From assembly GCA_023425865.1 (NCBI GenBank), contig JAFABV010000004.1, positions 6,942-70,941 on the forward strand: a DNA stretch of 64,000 nucleotides, given 5' to 3'. Below are positions 52,049-60,405 of this stretch, in pieces (position 1 is the stretch's first letter; the number at the start of each line of letters is the position of its first letter). Source of the stretch: Bacteroidota bacterium (GTDB lineage Bacteria; Bacteroidota; Bacteroidia; Bacteroidales; Bacteroidaceae). Below the pieces are notes generated by a model. That model had not been told where the DNA came from. It saw nothing but the letters and a program-made list of their open reading frames with translations, and ran no database searches. The translations under genes and the position numbers were made by a program.

Positions 52049-53671
52049 TTACATCATTCCGGGCTGACCTGCGAGCATGGCGGGCAGATTCTCCTCGGGC
52101 TTGTCAACGATGAGGCACTCTGTGGTGAGGAACATGCCGGCGATAGAGGCGGCATTTTCCAAAGCCACACGCTCTACCTTGGCCGGGTCGATGACACCTG
52201 CGGCACGCAGATCCTCGTAGACGTCCTTGCGGGCGTTGTAACCGAAGTCACCCTCACCCTCACGCACCTTGTTGACAACCACTGCACCCTCACCGCCGGC
52301 ATTGGCAATGATTTGACGCAGGGGCTCCTCGATGGCGCGGCATACGATGTTGATACCGGTCTGCTCGTCGCCGTTCTCACCTTTGAGGTCGGCCAGCTCT
52401 TTCTGAGCGCGGATATAGGTAGTACCACCACCCACTACTACGCCTTCCTCGATGGCAGCGCGTGTAGCGCAGAGGGCATCGTCTACGCGGTCTTTCTTCT
52501 CCTTCATCTCTACCTCAGAGTTTGCGCCCACGTAGAGCACAGCCACACCGCCCGACAGCTTGGCCAGACGCTCCTGCAGCTTCTCCTTGTCATAAGAGCT
52601 CTTGGTGTTGGCAATCTCGTTCTTGATCTGGGCCACACGCTCCTGGATGTTCTCCTTGGCACCGGCACCGTCAACGATGGTGGTGAAGTCCTTAGATACG
52701 GTCACCTTCTTGGCGCTACCGAGCATCTCGAGCGTAGCCTGCTCCAGCTTCAGACCCTTGTCCTCGCTGATTACCACGCCACCGGTCAGTATGGCAATGT
52801 CTTCGAGCATGGCCTTACGACGGTCGCCAAAGCCCGGAGCCTTGACAGCACAGATTTTCAGACCACCACGCAGACGGTTGACAACCAGTGTGGTAAGTGC
52901 CTCAGAGTCTACATCCTCAGCGATCACCAACAACGGGCGACCTGTCTCGGCGGCAGGCTGCAGAATGGGCAGAAACTCCTTCAGGTTGCTGATCTTCTTG
53001 TCGTAAATCAGGATGTAAGGATTCTCCATCACGCACTCCATCTTGTCAGTATCTGTTACGAAGTATCCCGACAGATAACCACGGTCAAACTGCATACCCT
53101 CTACCACGCCGATGCTGGTTTCACGGGTCTTGCTCTCCTCAATGGTGATCACGCCATCCTTCGACACCTTGCGCATAGCGTCGGCCAGCAGCTTACCAAT
53201 CTCGGGGTCGTTGTTGGCCGAAACGGTAGCCACCTGCTCAATCTTGTCGTAGTTGTCGCCTACCACCTCGGCCTGCTCCTTGATATGAGCCACAACCTTG
53301 GCCACGGCCTTGTCGATACCGCGCTTGAGATCCATGGGGTTGGCACCGGCAGTAACGTTCTTCAGACCCTCTGTCACGATGGCCTGTGCCAGGATGGTGG
53401 CCGTGGTGGTACCGTCACCGGCGTCATCGCCTGTCTTGCTGGCCACGCTCTTCAACAGCTGGGCGCCCGTGTTCTCAAATTTATCTTCCAGTTCCACCTC
53501 CTTGGCTACGGTGACACCGTCCTTGGTAATCTGTGGTGCGCCAAACTTCTTCTCAATGACTACGTTGCGGCCTTTAGGACCAAGGGTAACCTTTACGGCA
53601 TTGGCCAACTGGTCTACGCCCTGCTTGAGCAGGTCGCGTGCTTCTGTATCGAATTTGATAATCTTAGACAT
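52049..53671 (-). CDS. groL: Chaperonin GroEL (Hsp60)
   Basis: A 540-residue ATP-dependent chaperonin. Equatorial and ATP sites: VTLGPKGRNVVIEKKFG, NDAGDGTTTAT-equivalent GDDAGDGTTTATILAQAIV, and VVGGGTTYIRAQ near the C-terminus. The apical domain includes FDRGYLSGYFVTDTDKMEC. It ends with the Met/Gly-rich tail (AMLAGQPGMM), short but normal for Bacteroidetes. It folds proteins in the cytoplasm with GroES, encoded 44 bp upstream. Confidence 0.98.
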   Translation of the reverse strand: MSKIIKFDTEARDLLKQGVDQLANAVKVTLGPKGRNVVIEKKFGAPQITKDGVTVAKEVELEDKFENTGAQLLKSVASKTGDDAGDGTTTATILAQAIVTEGLKNVTAGANPMDLKRGIDKAVAKVVAHIKEQAEVVGDNYDKIEQVATVSANNDPEIGKLLADAMRKVSKDGVITIEESKTRETSIGVVEGMQFDRGYLSGYFVTDTDKMECVMENPYILIYDKKISNLKEFLPILQPAAETGRPLLVIAEDVDSEALTTLVVNRLRGGLKICAVKAPGFGDRRKAMLEDIAILTGGVVISEDKGLKLEQATLEMLGSAKKVTVSKDFTTIVDGAGAKENIQERVAQIKNEIANTKSSYDKEKLQERLAKLSGGVAVLYVGANSEVEMKEKKDRVDDALCATRAAIEEGVVVGGGTTYIRAQKELADLKGENGDEQTGINIVCRAIEEPLRQIIANAGGEGAVVVNKVREGEGDFGYNARKDVYEDLRAAGVIDPAKVERVALENAASIAGMFLTTECLIVDKPEENLPAMLAGQPGMM

Positions 53672-53715
53672 AATAATGAATGATAAGTGTGTTAAATTAT
53701 GAATGTTGAATATGA

Positions 53716-53988
53716 TTACTCCTCTACCACGGCAAGGATGTCGCTCTGGCGCATCATGAGATATTTCTCGCCATCGTTCTCAAACTCAGTGCCCGCGTAC
53801 TTGCCATAAAGTACCACGTCGCCCACCTTGACAACCATGGCCTCATCTTTCGTACCATTTCCGGCGGCAACAACAGTGCCCCTTTGCGGCTTCTCTTTGG
53901 CCGTGTCAGGAATAATGATTCCACCTACCTTCTCTTCAGCTGGAGCCGGAGCTACCAGCACTCTGTCTGCTAATGGTCTAACTTTCAT
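53716..53988 (-). CDS. groS: Co-chaperonin GroES (Hsp10)
   Basis: A 90-residue co-chaperonin from the ATG at 53988 (MKVRPLADRVLVAPAPAEEK), the invariant family start. The mobile loop is GGIIIPDTAKEKPQRGTVVAAG. The C-terminal dome strand region is YGKYAGTEFENDGEKYLMMRQSDILAVVE. It caps GroEL. An inverted repeat with CIRCE-like geometry lies 119 bp upstream (54107-54131). Confidence 0.98.
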   Translation of the reverse strand: MKVRPLADRVLVAPAPAEEKVGGIIIPDTAKEKPQRGTVVAAGNGTKDEAMVVKVGDVVLYGKYAGTEFENDGEKYLMMRQSDILAVVEE

Positions 53989-54106
53989 AATTGTATGTTT
54001 TTTATATATAATATGTATATGCCTTATTGACGTGCTTCCGCGCAGAAAGCTCACCCTCCATTGTACGAAAACCGTGCCAACCCCGCAGTTTGACAACGTG
54101 TGACAC

Positions 54107-54131
54107 ATCTGTCACGTCGCGACTGACAGAT
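54107..54131. promoter_or_regulatory. CIRCE-shaped inverted repeat upstream of groES
   Basis: ATCTGTCA (54107-54114), 9-bp spacer, TGACAGAT (54124-54131). The 8-bp arms are perfect and the 9-bp spacer equals that of the CIRCE/HrcA operator, but the arm sequence differs from CIRCE (TTAGCACTC). Further TGACA copies lie at 54091 and 54101. It is likely an operator. The rest of 53989-54436 shows only a hairpin (CGAAAAGCCG/CGGCTTTCG, 54166-54196) and AT-rich sequence; no TAnnTTTG promoter is obvious for groES. Confidence 0.5.
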
Positions 54132-54436
54132 ATGACAGCAACAAGTTACTCCCCCTCATAGCAAGCGAAAAGCCGGACATCACTGCTCGGCTTTCGTACA
54201 TTTCATTATTAACTAATTACTGCCTAATGATTAATTTAAACTTTTGTTTACTTTTATCTCCTTAATAAGAGGAAGAATCGCTATACTTCCTGCAATTGGT
54301 TTTTGCAAAGATGGGAAATATTTTTCAAACTTCATCGTTTTTGCCCAACTTCTTTTTTAATAATCTTTGAGCGGGTCTCAAGTGGTCTGCCAGAGTCGTC
54401 GTTGCCCTTCATTGGGCCTCGCCGCAAGGGGTATTA

Positions 54437-55834
54437 TCAAGATCCGCTCTTGACATAGCCCGCAATGATTCTTGCCAACTGGCCGGCGCCTGCCTGCGTA
54501 GGGTGTATGCCGTCAGCCTGCATTTGCTTTTGATCGTTGTTGTTGAACAGCGCATGCAGGTCTATCACCTTCACCTTGTTTTTCTTGGCCACCCTCCGCT
54601 GCGTCGGGATAATGCCATTGACAATGACGCTGTCGTTGATGGTCCACGAGTCTTTCCATGCCGGTATGGGCGTGCAGAGCAGTATGCGCGGCTTGGAGGG
54701 CAGTGCCTTCAACGCGTCGAGCATCTGCTGAAGGTCGGCGGCAAATTCGCTGCCGTGTGTCCAGTTGGCCGTTTTCGAGTCGTTGGTACCCAACTTGATG
54801 ACGACCACCTGCGGACGGAAGGCCAAGGCATCGTGCCAGTAGGTTTCTTTCATATACGGATGGTCACCTTTATTTAATAAGGTGCGCGCGCCTATGCCAA
54901 AGTTCTTCACCAAATAATCGCTGCCCAACAGCCGCTGCAGTTGTGCCGGATAGCTGTTTACGTCGCGCAAGTCGATACCGCTGCCATCGGTGATACTGTT
55001 GCCGATACAGGCCACGCGCACGGCACCGACCTTGGGCGACGGCAGCGCCCGCAGCCACTGCGTGAGCTCGTCGAGCATCTGGTCGTGGAAGGCGAAGGTA
55101 GGCCTAAAGCCCCACCCATGGCCGCCTGAGGGGTACACATACAATGAGCAGTTGATGCCCTGCTGGCGCATGGCGGTGTAATAGGCCACGCCATTGGGCA
55201 CGGGAGGCACCACCTGGTCGTCGTTAGAGACAAACACCACGGCAGGAGGCGTGAGATGAGAGCGCACCTGCAGCTCGTTAGACCATTCTTTCACCAGTGC
55301 CACATCGTTTCTGCCATCACCCAGAAAGTTATCGCGCGACCCCTTGTGGGTGCCGTTACCCAAGGTCACCACAGGGTAAAAGAGGATGCTGAAATTGGGC
55401 CTCGACTCCCATGTGGCATGCGTGCTCACCGATGACGCCAGATGACCGCCTGCCGAAAATCCCATGATACCCACATCGTGGGGGTTCACAGCCCACGCCA
55501 AGGCCGAGTCGCGCACGGTCTTCATGGCGTTGTAGGCATCGTCGAGCGGCAGGTTGCGATTACCTTTGAGCATACGGTACTTCAACACAAAGTAAGCGAT
55601 GCCCTGCCCGTTGAAGTAGGCGGCCCAATGGTGTCCTTCGTGGTCGAGCGCCAAATGCGAATAGCCGCCGCCCGGACAGGCCACGATGGCACGCCCGGTG
55701 GGATGCTGGGGCAAGTAGGCCGTCAGCTCAGACTGGCCGTCGGCCGAATTTTTCAACACGAAACTTCGCGCCGTCTGCGCGGTGGCTGCCAAGGTCGCGG
55801 CGCAAAACAAAAGTGATAATAACAGTTGCTTCAT
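54437..55834 (-). CDS. Secreted two-domain esterase (alpha/beta hydrolase plus SGNH/GDSL)
   Basis: A 465-residue exported protein. The start at 55834 (MKQLLLSLLFCAATLAATAQ) yields a clean signal peptide. Residues about 25-275 form an alpha/beta hydrolase of the BD-FAE/acetyl-esterase kind: oxyanion region VACPGGGYSHLA, nucleophile elbow GIMGFSAGGHLASS, Asp in VSNDDQVVPP, and His in YPSGGHGWGF. Residues about 285-465 form an SGNH hydrolase: block I VACIGNSITDGSG, block III KLGTNDSKTANW, and block V DGIHPTQAG. Both active sites look intact. Such pairs remove acetyl groups from plant polysaccharides, an inference that fits the nearby pectinase. It is a single gene upstream of groESL on the same strand. 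Confidence 0.9.
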   Translation of the reverse strand: MKQLLLSLLFCAATLAATAQTARSFVLKNSADGQSELTAYLPQHPTGRAIVACPGGGYSHLALDHEGHHWAAYFNGQGIAYFVLKYRMLKGNRNLPLDDAYNAMKTVRDSALAWAVNPHDVGIMGFSAGGHLASSVSTHATWESRPNFSILFYPVVTLGNGTHKGSRDNFLGDGRNDVALVKEWSNELQVRSHLTPPAVVFVSNDDQVVPPVPNGVAYYTAMRQQGINCSLYVYPSGGHGWGFRPTFAFHDQMLDELTQWLRALPSPKVGAVRVACIGNSITDGSGIDLRDVNSYPAQLQRLLGSDYLVKNFGIGARTLLNKGDHPYMKETYWHDALAFRPQVVVIKLGTNDSKTANWTHGSEFAADLQQMLDALKALPSKPRILLCTPIPAWKDSWTINDSVIVNGIIPTQRRVAKKNKVKVIDLHALFNNNDQKQMQADGIHPTQAGAGQLARIIAGYVKSGS

Positions 55835-56040
55835 TTGATGGTTATTGGTTATTGTGATATTCGTCATGGGGATTGGTGGTGTAGCTCAGTCCATGGCATA
55901 TTTCACGCCACCCGCCCGCGGCAAGGCCTCCATCTGTCTGTATAACGCCCCGCGGCCTATGGGCTCACCACGGCTTAAAAGGCTCGGGCCACCACTATAC
56001 CGGCCCTGCGCCAGCACTGACACGCCGTGGGGGGCAAATA

Positions 56041-56132
56041 GTTCTATATAGAACCACAGAATGGTTTAATATAGAACCATAGAATGGTTTAATATAGAAC
56101 CACAGAATGGTTTAATATAAAACCATAAGACG
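56041..56132. repeat. Palindromic 23-bp tandem repeat, array D (4 units)
   Basis: Units begin at 56041, 56064, 56087 and 56110, exactly 23 bp each. The first has the complete dyad GTTCTATATAGAAC. The other three read GTTTAATATAGAACC or GTTTAATATAAAACC, a local variant. The tails read ACAGAATG, ATAGAATG and similar rather than ATCnGATG. This is the only array in a divergent rather than convergent gap. Confidence 0.88.
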
Positions 56133-56194
56133 GCACTACCCGTAATACAAAACGAAAGCCTTCGGGTGATTATTGTAGCAAAACGGTTTGATTC

Positions 56195-56226
56195 TTTGGG
56201 AATATCGTTTTTTTTCCTTATATTTG
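56195..56226 (+). promoter_or_regulatory. Promoter of miaA
   Basis: TTTG (56195-56198), 20-bp spacer, TATATTTG (56219-56226). It predicts a transcript start within a few bases of the ATG at 56236, so the mRNA is almost leaderless if that start is used. Confidence 0.78.
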
Positions 56227-56235
56227 CGCTTGAAT

Positions 56236-57216
56236 ATGGACAAAATAAGACGGGAGGCAGAAACAGCCCAGCACACAGGCCACATGATTACCATACTCGG
56301 CCCTACCGCCAGCGGCAAAACGTCGCTGGCCGCCGCCTTGGCCGATGACCTCAACGCTGAGATTATCAGCGCTGACAGCCGGCAGGTGTACCGTGGCATG
56401 GATATTGGCACGGGCAAAGACTTGGCCGACTATGTGGTGAACGGACACGAGATACCCTTTCATCTCATTGACATTGCCGACCCTGGAACCAAATACAACC
56501 TCTTTGAGTACCAGCAAGACTTCATGCGGGTGTATGAACAGCTCAAGGCCAGAGGGGTGAGAGCCATATTGTGCGGGGGCACCGGACTCTATATCGAAGC
56601 CGTGCTCAAGGGCTACGCCCTGTCGCCCGTACCCCAAAACGACGCGCTCAGGGCACAGCTCGCCGGGAAATCGCTCGACGAACTGACCATCATACTCACC
56701 GAGTTGAAGCAGAAAACCGGTTCGGTGATGCACAACCACACCGACGTAGACTCCTGCCAGCGGGCCATCAGGGCCATCGAAATAGAAACATACAACATTG
56801 AGCACCCGCTACCCCTGCGCCACATGCCGGCCATCGACTCGGTGGTCGTCGGCGTGAACATTGACCGCGACCTGCGCCGACAAAAAATTACCGCGCGGCT
56901 CAAGCAAAGGCTCGACGAAGGGATGGCAGACGAAATAAAGGGGCTCATAGACCGTGGCGTCGCTGCCGAAGACCTCATCTATTACGGACTGGAGTATAAG
57001 TACGTCACAGAATATGTCACCGGACAGCTGACGTACGACGAGATGTTCAGGCAATTAGAGATTGCCATCCACCAGTTTGCCAAACGGCAGATGACCTGGT
57101 TTCGCGGCATGGAGCGACGAGGCACCTACATACACTGGATAGACGCCACCCTGCCGATGGCGGAGAAAGTGGCACGAATCAAGCAGATCACGCAAGAAGC
57201 GGAATCACACCGCTGA
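56236..57216 (+). CDS. miaA: tRNA dimethylallyltransferase
   Basis: A 326-residue enzyme that adds the dimethylallyl group to A37 of tRNAs reading UNN codons. P-loop: ILGPTASGKTSLAAAL. Other motifs: IISADSRQVYRGMDIGTGK, HLIDIADPGTKYNLFEYQQ, LCGGTGLYIEAVLKGY and the C-terminal RQMTWFRGM. The start at 56236 (MDKIRREAE) is almost at the predicted transcript start. The ATG at 56284 (MITILGP), which begins right at the P-loop strand, is a plausible alternative. It precedes the lipid kinase gene by 22 bp. Confidence 0.95.
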   Translation: MDKIRREAETAQHTGHMITILGPTASGKTSLAAALADDLNAEIISADSRQVYRGMDIGTGKDLADYVVNGHEIPFHLIDIADPGTKYNLFEYQQDFMRVYEQLKARGVRAILCGGTGLYIEAVLKGYALSPVPQNDALRAQLAGKSLDELTIILTELKQKTGSVMHNHTDVDSCQRAIRAIEIETYNIEHPLPLRHMPAIDSVVVGVNIDRDLRRQKITARLKQRLDEGMADEIKGLIDRGVAAEDLIYYGLEYKYVTEYVTGQLTYDEMFRQLEIAIHQFAKRQMTWFRGMERRGTYIHWIDATLPMAEKVARIKQITQEAESHR

Positions 57217-57238
57217 ACCTACACACACATCAAGGCTT

Positions 57239-58171
57239 ATGGAAGAGAAACGTTGGGGAGTCATCTATTGTCCCAAATCGGGGGTAATGGGGTCTTCTAA
57301 AAGAAAATGGGAGAAAATAAGGCAATGCCTGCGCGACAACGGCATAGCCTACGACCACGTGCAGAGCGAAAACCGGGGAAGCGTAGACCGACTGGTGAAA
57401 ATGATGGTCAACAACGGCTATCGCACCATTGTCATCGTGGGTGGCGACTCGGCACTCAACGACGCGGTAAACTGCCTGATGGCTTTCGAGAAAGAAACGC
57501 GCGAGCAAGTGGTCTTAGGCGTTATCCCCAACGGTGTGATGAACGACTTCGCCCATTTCTGGGAGTTCGACGAAGACAACTACGAGCAAACCATACGCTG
57601 GCTCAAGCTGCGCAAGGTGCGCAAGATAGACTTAGGATGCCTGCGCTATCGCAACAAGGAGGGTGAGGCCTGCCGGCGCTATTTCCTCAACTGCGTCAAC
57701 ATCGGACTCATTGCCGCCATCATGAACCTCAGGCGACAAACCCGCCACCTCTTAGGCTCGCGAACGCTGTCGTTTATCTTCTCTTTTATCCTGATGACCT
57801 TTCAGCGACTCGACTACAAGATGAAACTGAAAATCAATGCCGACCGCATCGACCGCAAGGTGATGACGCTCTGCATCGGTAACGCCAGCGGATACGGACA
57901 GACGCCCAACGCCGTGCCCTACAACGGGCTGCTCGACGTGTCGGTGGTTTATCATCCGGGAATGACACAACTCATCGAGGGGTTCTACCTCTTCGTCAAA
58001 GGCAAGTTTCTCAACCATCGCAGCGTACACCCCTACCGCACACGCGAGATTGTGGTGGAGAAGGCCGAGCGGGCCATGGTGGGCATAGACGGCAGACTGA
58101 TGCGCACACCGGTGGAACCCTATCGCGTCACGGTGGAGCAAGAGGTCATCAATTTTCTCATACCCTCTTAA
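57239..58171 (+). CDS. Diacylglycerol kinase-family lipid kinase
   Basis: A 310-residue protein with the DAGK catalytic-domain pattern. The nucleotide-binding loop reads IVIVGGDSALNDAVNCLM; the fourth residue of the usual GGDGT motif is Ser here. VIPNGVMNDFAHFW follows. The C-terminal beta-sandwich holds MTLCIGNASGYGQTPNAVPYNGLLDVSVV and the AMVGIDGRLM segment (DGE-like, Arg instead of Glu). It may phosphorylate diacylglycerol or another lipid, but the two substitutions make activity less certain. It is co-directional with miaA, 22 bp apart. Confidence 0.85.
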   Translation: MEEKRWGVIYCPKSGVMGSSKRKWEKIRQCLRDNGIAYDHVQSENRGSVDRLVKMMVNNGYRTIVIVGGDSALNDAVNCLMAFEKETREQVVLGVIPNGVMNDFAHFWEFDEDNYEQTIRWLKLRKVRKIDLGCLRYRNKEGEACRRYFLNCVNIGLIAAIMNLRRQTRHLLGSRTLSFIFSFILMTFQRLDYKMKLKINADRIDRKVMTLCIGNASGYGQTPNAVPYNGLLDVSVVYHPGMTQLIEGFYLFVKGKFLNHRSVHPYRTREIVVEKAERAMVGIDGRLMRTPVEPYRVTVEQEVINFLIPS

Positions 58172-58184
58172 CCCGTATGGAAGT

Positions 58185-58241
58185 AAAGCGGAAGAAAACG
58201 CAAAGCAAGGCAACAGGCCACTGCTCGTTTTCTTCCGCTTT
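58185..58241 (+). terminator. Long intrinsic terminator after the lipid kinase gene
   Basis: A 16-bp stem: 58185-58200 (AAAGCGGAAGAAAACG) with 58226-58241 (CGTTTTCTTCCGCTTT), followed by further T. It lies 14 bp after the stop codon and cleanly separates the miaA unit from the glycogen operon. Confidence 0.9.
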
Positions 58242-58327
58242 TTTGCCACAGGTGGGGCGACACGGAGGCATAAACGGCGAGTTCGGAGAAAAAACGCACC
58301 TCACGCCCTAATTTTGTCGAAATTAAT

Positions 58328-58358
58328 TTTGCGCCCTATTGTTTTTTTAGTACTTTTG
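58328..58358 (+). promoter_or_regulatory. Promoter of the glycogen operon
   Basis: TTTG (58328-58331), 19-bp spacer, TACTTTTG (58351-58358). The leader to the first ATG is about 85 nt. Confidence 0.75.
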
Positions 58359-58446
58359 AGAACAAGTAACGCCCTATCGGCATTCTTGTCAGAGTGCTTA
58401 CTACGCATTATCATCAAACCAATATCGTACACCTAATTTTTTAACC

Positions 58447-60393
58447 ATGAGTTATCTCAGATATGAAAGAGCACAGATGACGAACCTGCAGGATTCGTTG
58501 CCAAGAGAGATTCTCAGAACTAACCGTTCGGGAGCCTACGCTTGCTCGTCTATCGTCGACTGCAACACCCGCAAGTATCATGGTCTGCTGGTCGTGCCAG
58601 TACCCAATCTGGATGACGAAAACCATGTACTGCTCTCTTCGCTCGACTGTACCGTGATACAGCATGGCGCAGAGTTCAATCTGGGCTTGCACAAGTATCA
58701 AGGCAATAACTTCAGCCCCAAGGGGCATAAGTACATCACTGCCTTCGATTGTGACAAGGTACCCACTAACCACTATCGGGTTGGTGGCGTGATCCTCAAG
58801 AAAGAAGTGGTGTTTCAGCATCACGAAGACCGCATTCTCATTCGCTACACGCTGGTAGACGCCCATTCCAACACCACGCTTCGGTTCCGCCCTTTCCTGG
58901 CCTTCCGCAGCGTGCGGCAGTTTACCCACGAGAACGCCGTGGCCGACCGCAACTATCAAGAGGTGGACAACGGCATCAAGACCTGCATGTACGTGGGCTA
59001 CCCCGACCTCTTCATGCAGTTCTCCAAGAAAAACCAGTTTGTGTTCGAGCCCGACTGGTACCGAGGCATAGAATACACCAAGGAGCAAGAGCGTGGCTAT
59101 GCCTCCAACGAAGACCTGTATGTGCCCGGGTACTTTGAAATGAACATCAAGAAGGGCGAAAGCATTGTCTTTGCCGCCTCTACCTCTGAGTCGAAGACCC
59201 GCAGCCTGAAGCAACTGTTTGAAGATGAGGTGGAAGCACGCTCGCCCCGCGACAATTTCTTCCACTGCCTGATCAACGCGGCCCACCAGTTCCATGTGGA
59301 AGACAAGTCGGGTGAGAAATATGTTCTCGCCGGATACCCTTGGTTTAAGGCCCGGGCGCGCGACACGTTTATCGCGCTGCCGGGGCTGACACTGTCTATC
59401 GAAGAAGACAATTACTACGAGGCAGCCATGAAGACGGCAGAGAAGGGCTTGCGCGAATTTATGGCAGGCAAGCCACTGTCGGTAAACATCTATGAGATCG
59501 ACCAGCCCGACGTGCTGCTGTGGGCAGTATGGTGCATACAGCAATATGCCAAGGAAAAAAGCGTCGAGCAATGCGCCCAAAAATACGGCGCATTGGTAAA
59601 AGACATCGTGCGCTACATCATCGCGGAGAAGCATCCTAACCTCGCCCTTGACGACAACGGACTGCTCAGGACTGACGGCAAGAGCAAGGCGGTGACATGG
59701 ATGAACTCTACCGTCAACGGACTGCCGGTGATACCACGCACGGGCTACATCGTGGAGTTCAATGCCCTGTGGTACAACGCCCTGCGGTTCTGCGCCAGCA
59801 TAGAGGCCACGGCGCAACACGAAAAGGAAAGCCAGGAACTGGAACAATTGGCTGAGAAGTGCAAGCAAGCGTTTGTTGACACTTTTCTTAACGATTACGG
59901 TTACCTTTACGATTATGTAGACGGTAATATGATGGACTGGAGCGTAAGACCCAACATGATTTTTGCCGTGGCATTAGACTACTCGCCACTCAACGCCGAC
60001 CAAAAGAAGAAGGTGCTCGACATCTGTACGCGCGAGCTGCTGACCCCCAAAGGCCTGCGGTCGCTCTCGCCCAAAAGCGGCGGCTATAACCCCATGTATG
60101 TGGGTCCGCAGACCCAACGCGACTATGCCTACCATCAGGGCACGGCATGGCCCTGGCTCGGCGGATTCTACATGGAAGCCTGCCTGAAACTCTATAAGCG
60201 CACGCGCCTGAGCTTCATCGAGCGGCAGATGGTGGGCTATGAGGACGAAATGTTCAATCACTGCATTGGCACGTTGCCCGAGCTATTCGACGGCAACCCA
60301 CCCTTCTACGGACGAGGCGCCGTGTCGTTTGCCATGAACGTGGCAGAGATACTGCGCTCTTTGGAACAATTGGAAAAGTATAAATATCAATAA
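58447..60393 (+). CDS. Glycogen debranching enzyme (amylo-alpha-1,6-glucosidase)
   Basis: A 648-residue cytoplasmic enzyme. The N-terminal GDE_N beta domain starts at LPREILRTNRSGAYACSSI and includes TRKYHGLLV. The C-terminal (alpha/alpha)6 GH133-type domain holds YPWFKARARDTFIALPGL, WMNSTVNGLPVIPRTGYIVEFNALWYNAL, MDWSVRPNMIFAVAL and QRDYAYHQGTAWPWLGGFY. It removes alpha-1,6-linked glucose from glycogen limit branches. It is the first gene of an operon with a GT4 enzyme and a GH57-like protein (12 and 51 bp gaps), a known Bacteroidetes glycogen set. Confidence 0.93.
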   Translation: MSYLRYERAQMTNLQDSLPREILRTNRSGAYACSSIVDCNTRKYHGLLVVPVPNLDDENHVLLSSLDCTVIQHGAEFNLGLHKYQGNNFSPKGHKYITAFDCDKVPTNHYRVGGVILKKEVVFQHHEDRILIRYTLVDAHSNTTLRFRPFLAFRSVRQFTHENAVADRNYQEVDNGIKTCMYVGYPDLFMQFSKKNQFVFEPDWYRGIEYTKEQERGYASNEDLYVPGYFEMNIKKGESIVFAASTSESKTRSLKQLFEDEVEARSPRDNFFHCLINAAHQFHVEDKSGEKYVLAGYPWFKARARDTFIALPGLTLSIEEDNYYEAAMKTAEKGLREFMAGKPLSVNIYEIDQPDVLLWAVWCIQQYAKEKSVEQCAQKYGALVKDIVRYIIAEKHPNLALDDNGLLRTDGKSKAVTWMNSTVNGLPVIPRTGYIVEFNALWYNALRFCASIEATAQHEKESQELEQLAEKCKQAFVDTFLNDYGYLYDYVDGNMMDWSVRPNMIFAVALDYSPLNADQKKKVLDICTRELLTPKGLRSLSPKSGGYNPMYVGPQTQRDYAYHQGTAWPWLGGFYMEACLKLYKRTRLSFIERQMVGYEDEMFNHCIGTLPELFDGNPPFYGRGAVSFAMNVAEILRSLEQLEKYKYQ

Positions 60394-60405
60394 GGAGGCC
60401 TGACT

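Larger units (their letters stand above)
55868..56235. other. Divergent intergenic region with array D and the miaA promoter
   Basis: Holds repeat array D (56041-56132) and the miaA promoter (56195-56226). The GC-rich part 55870-56035 shows no supported feature. Confidence 0.6.
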
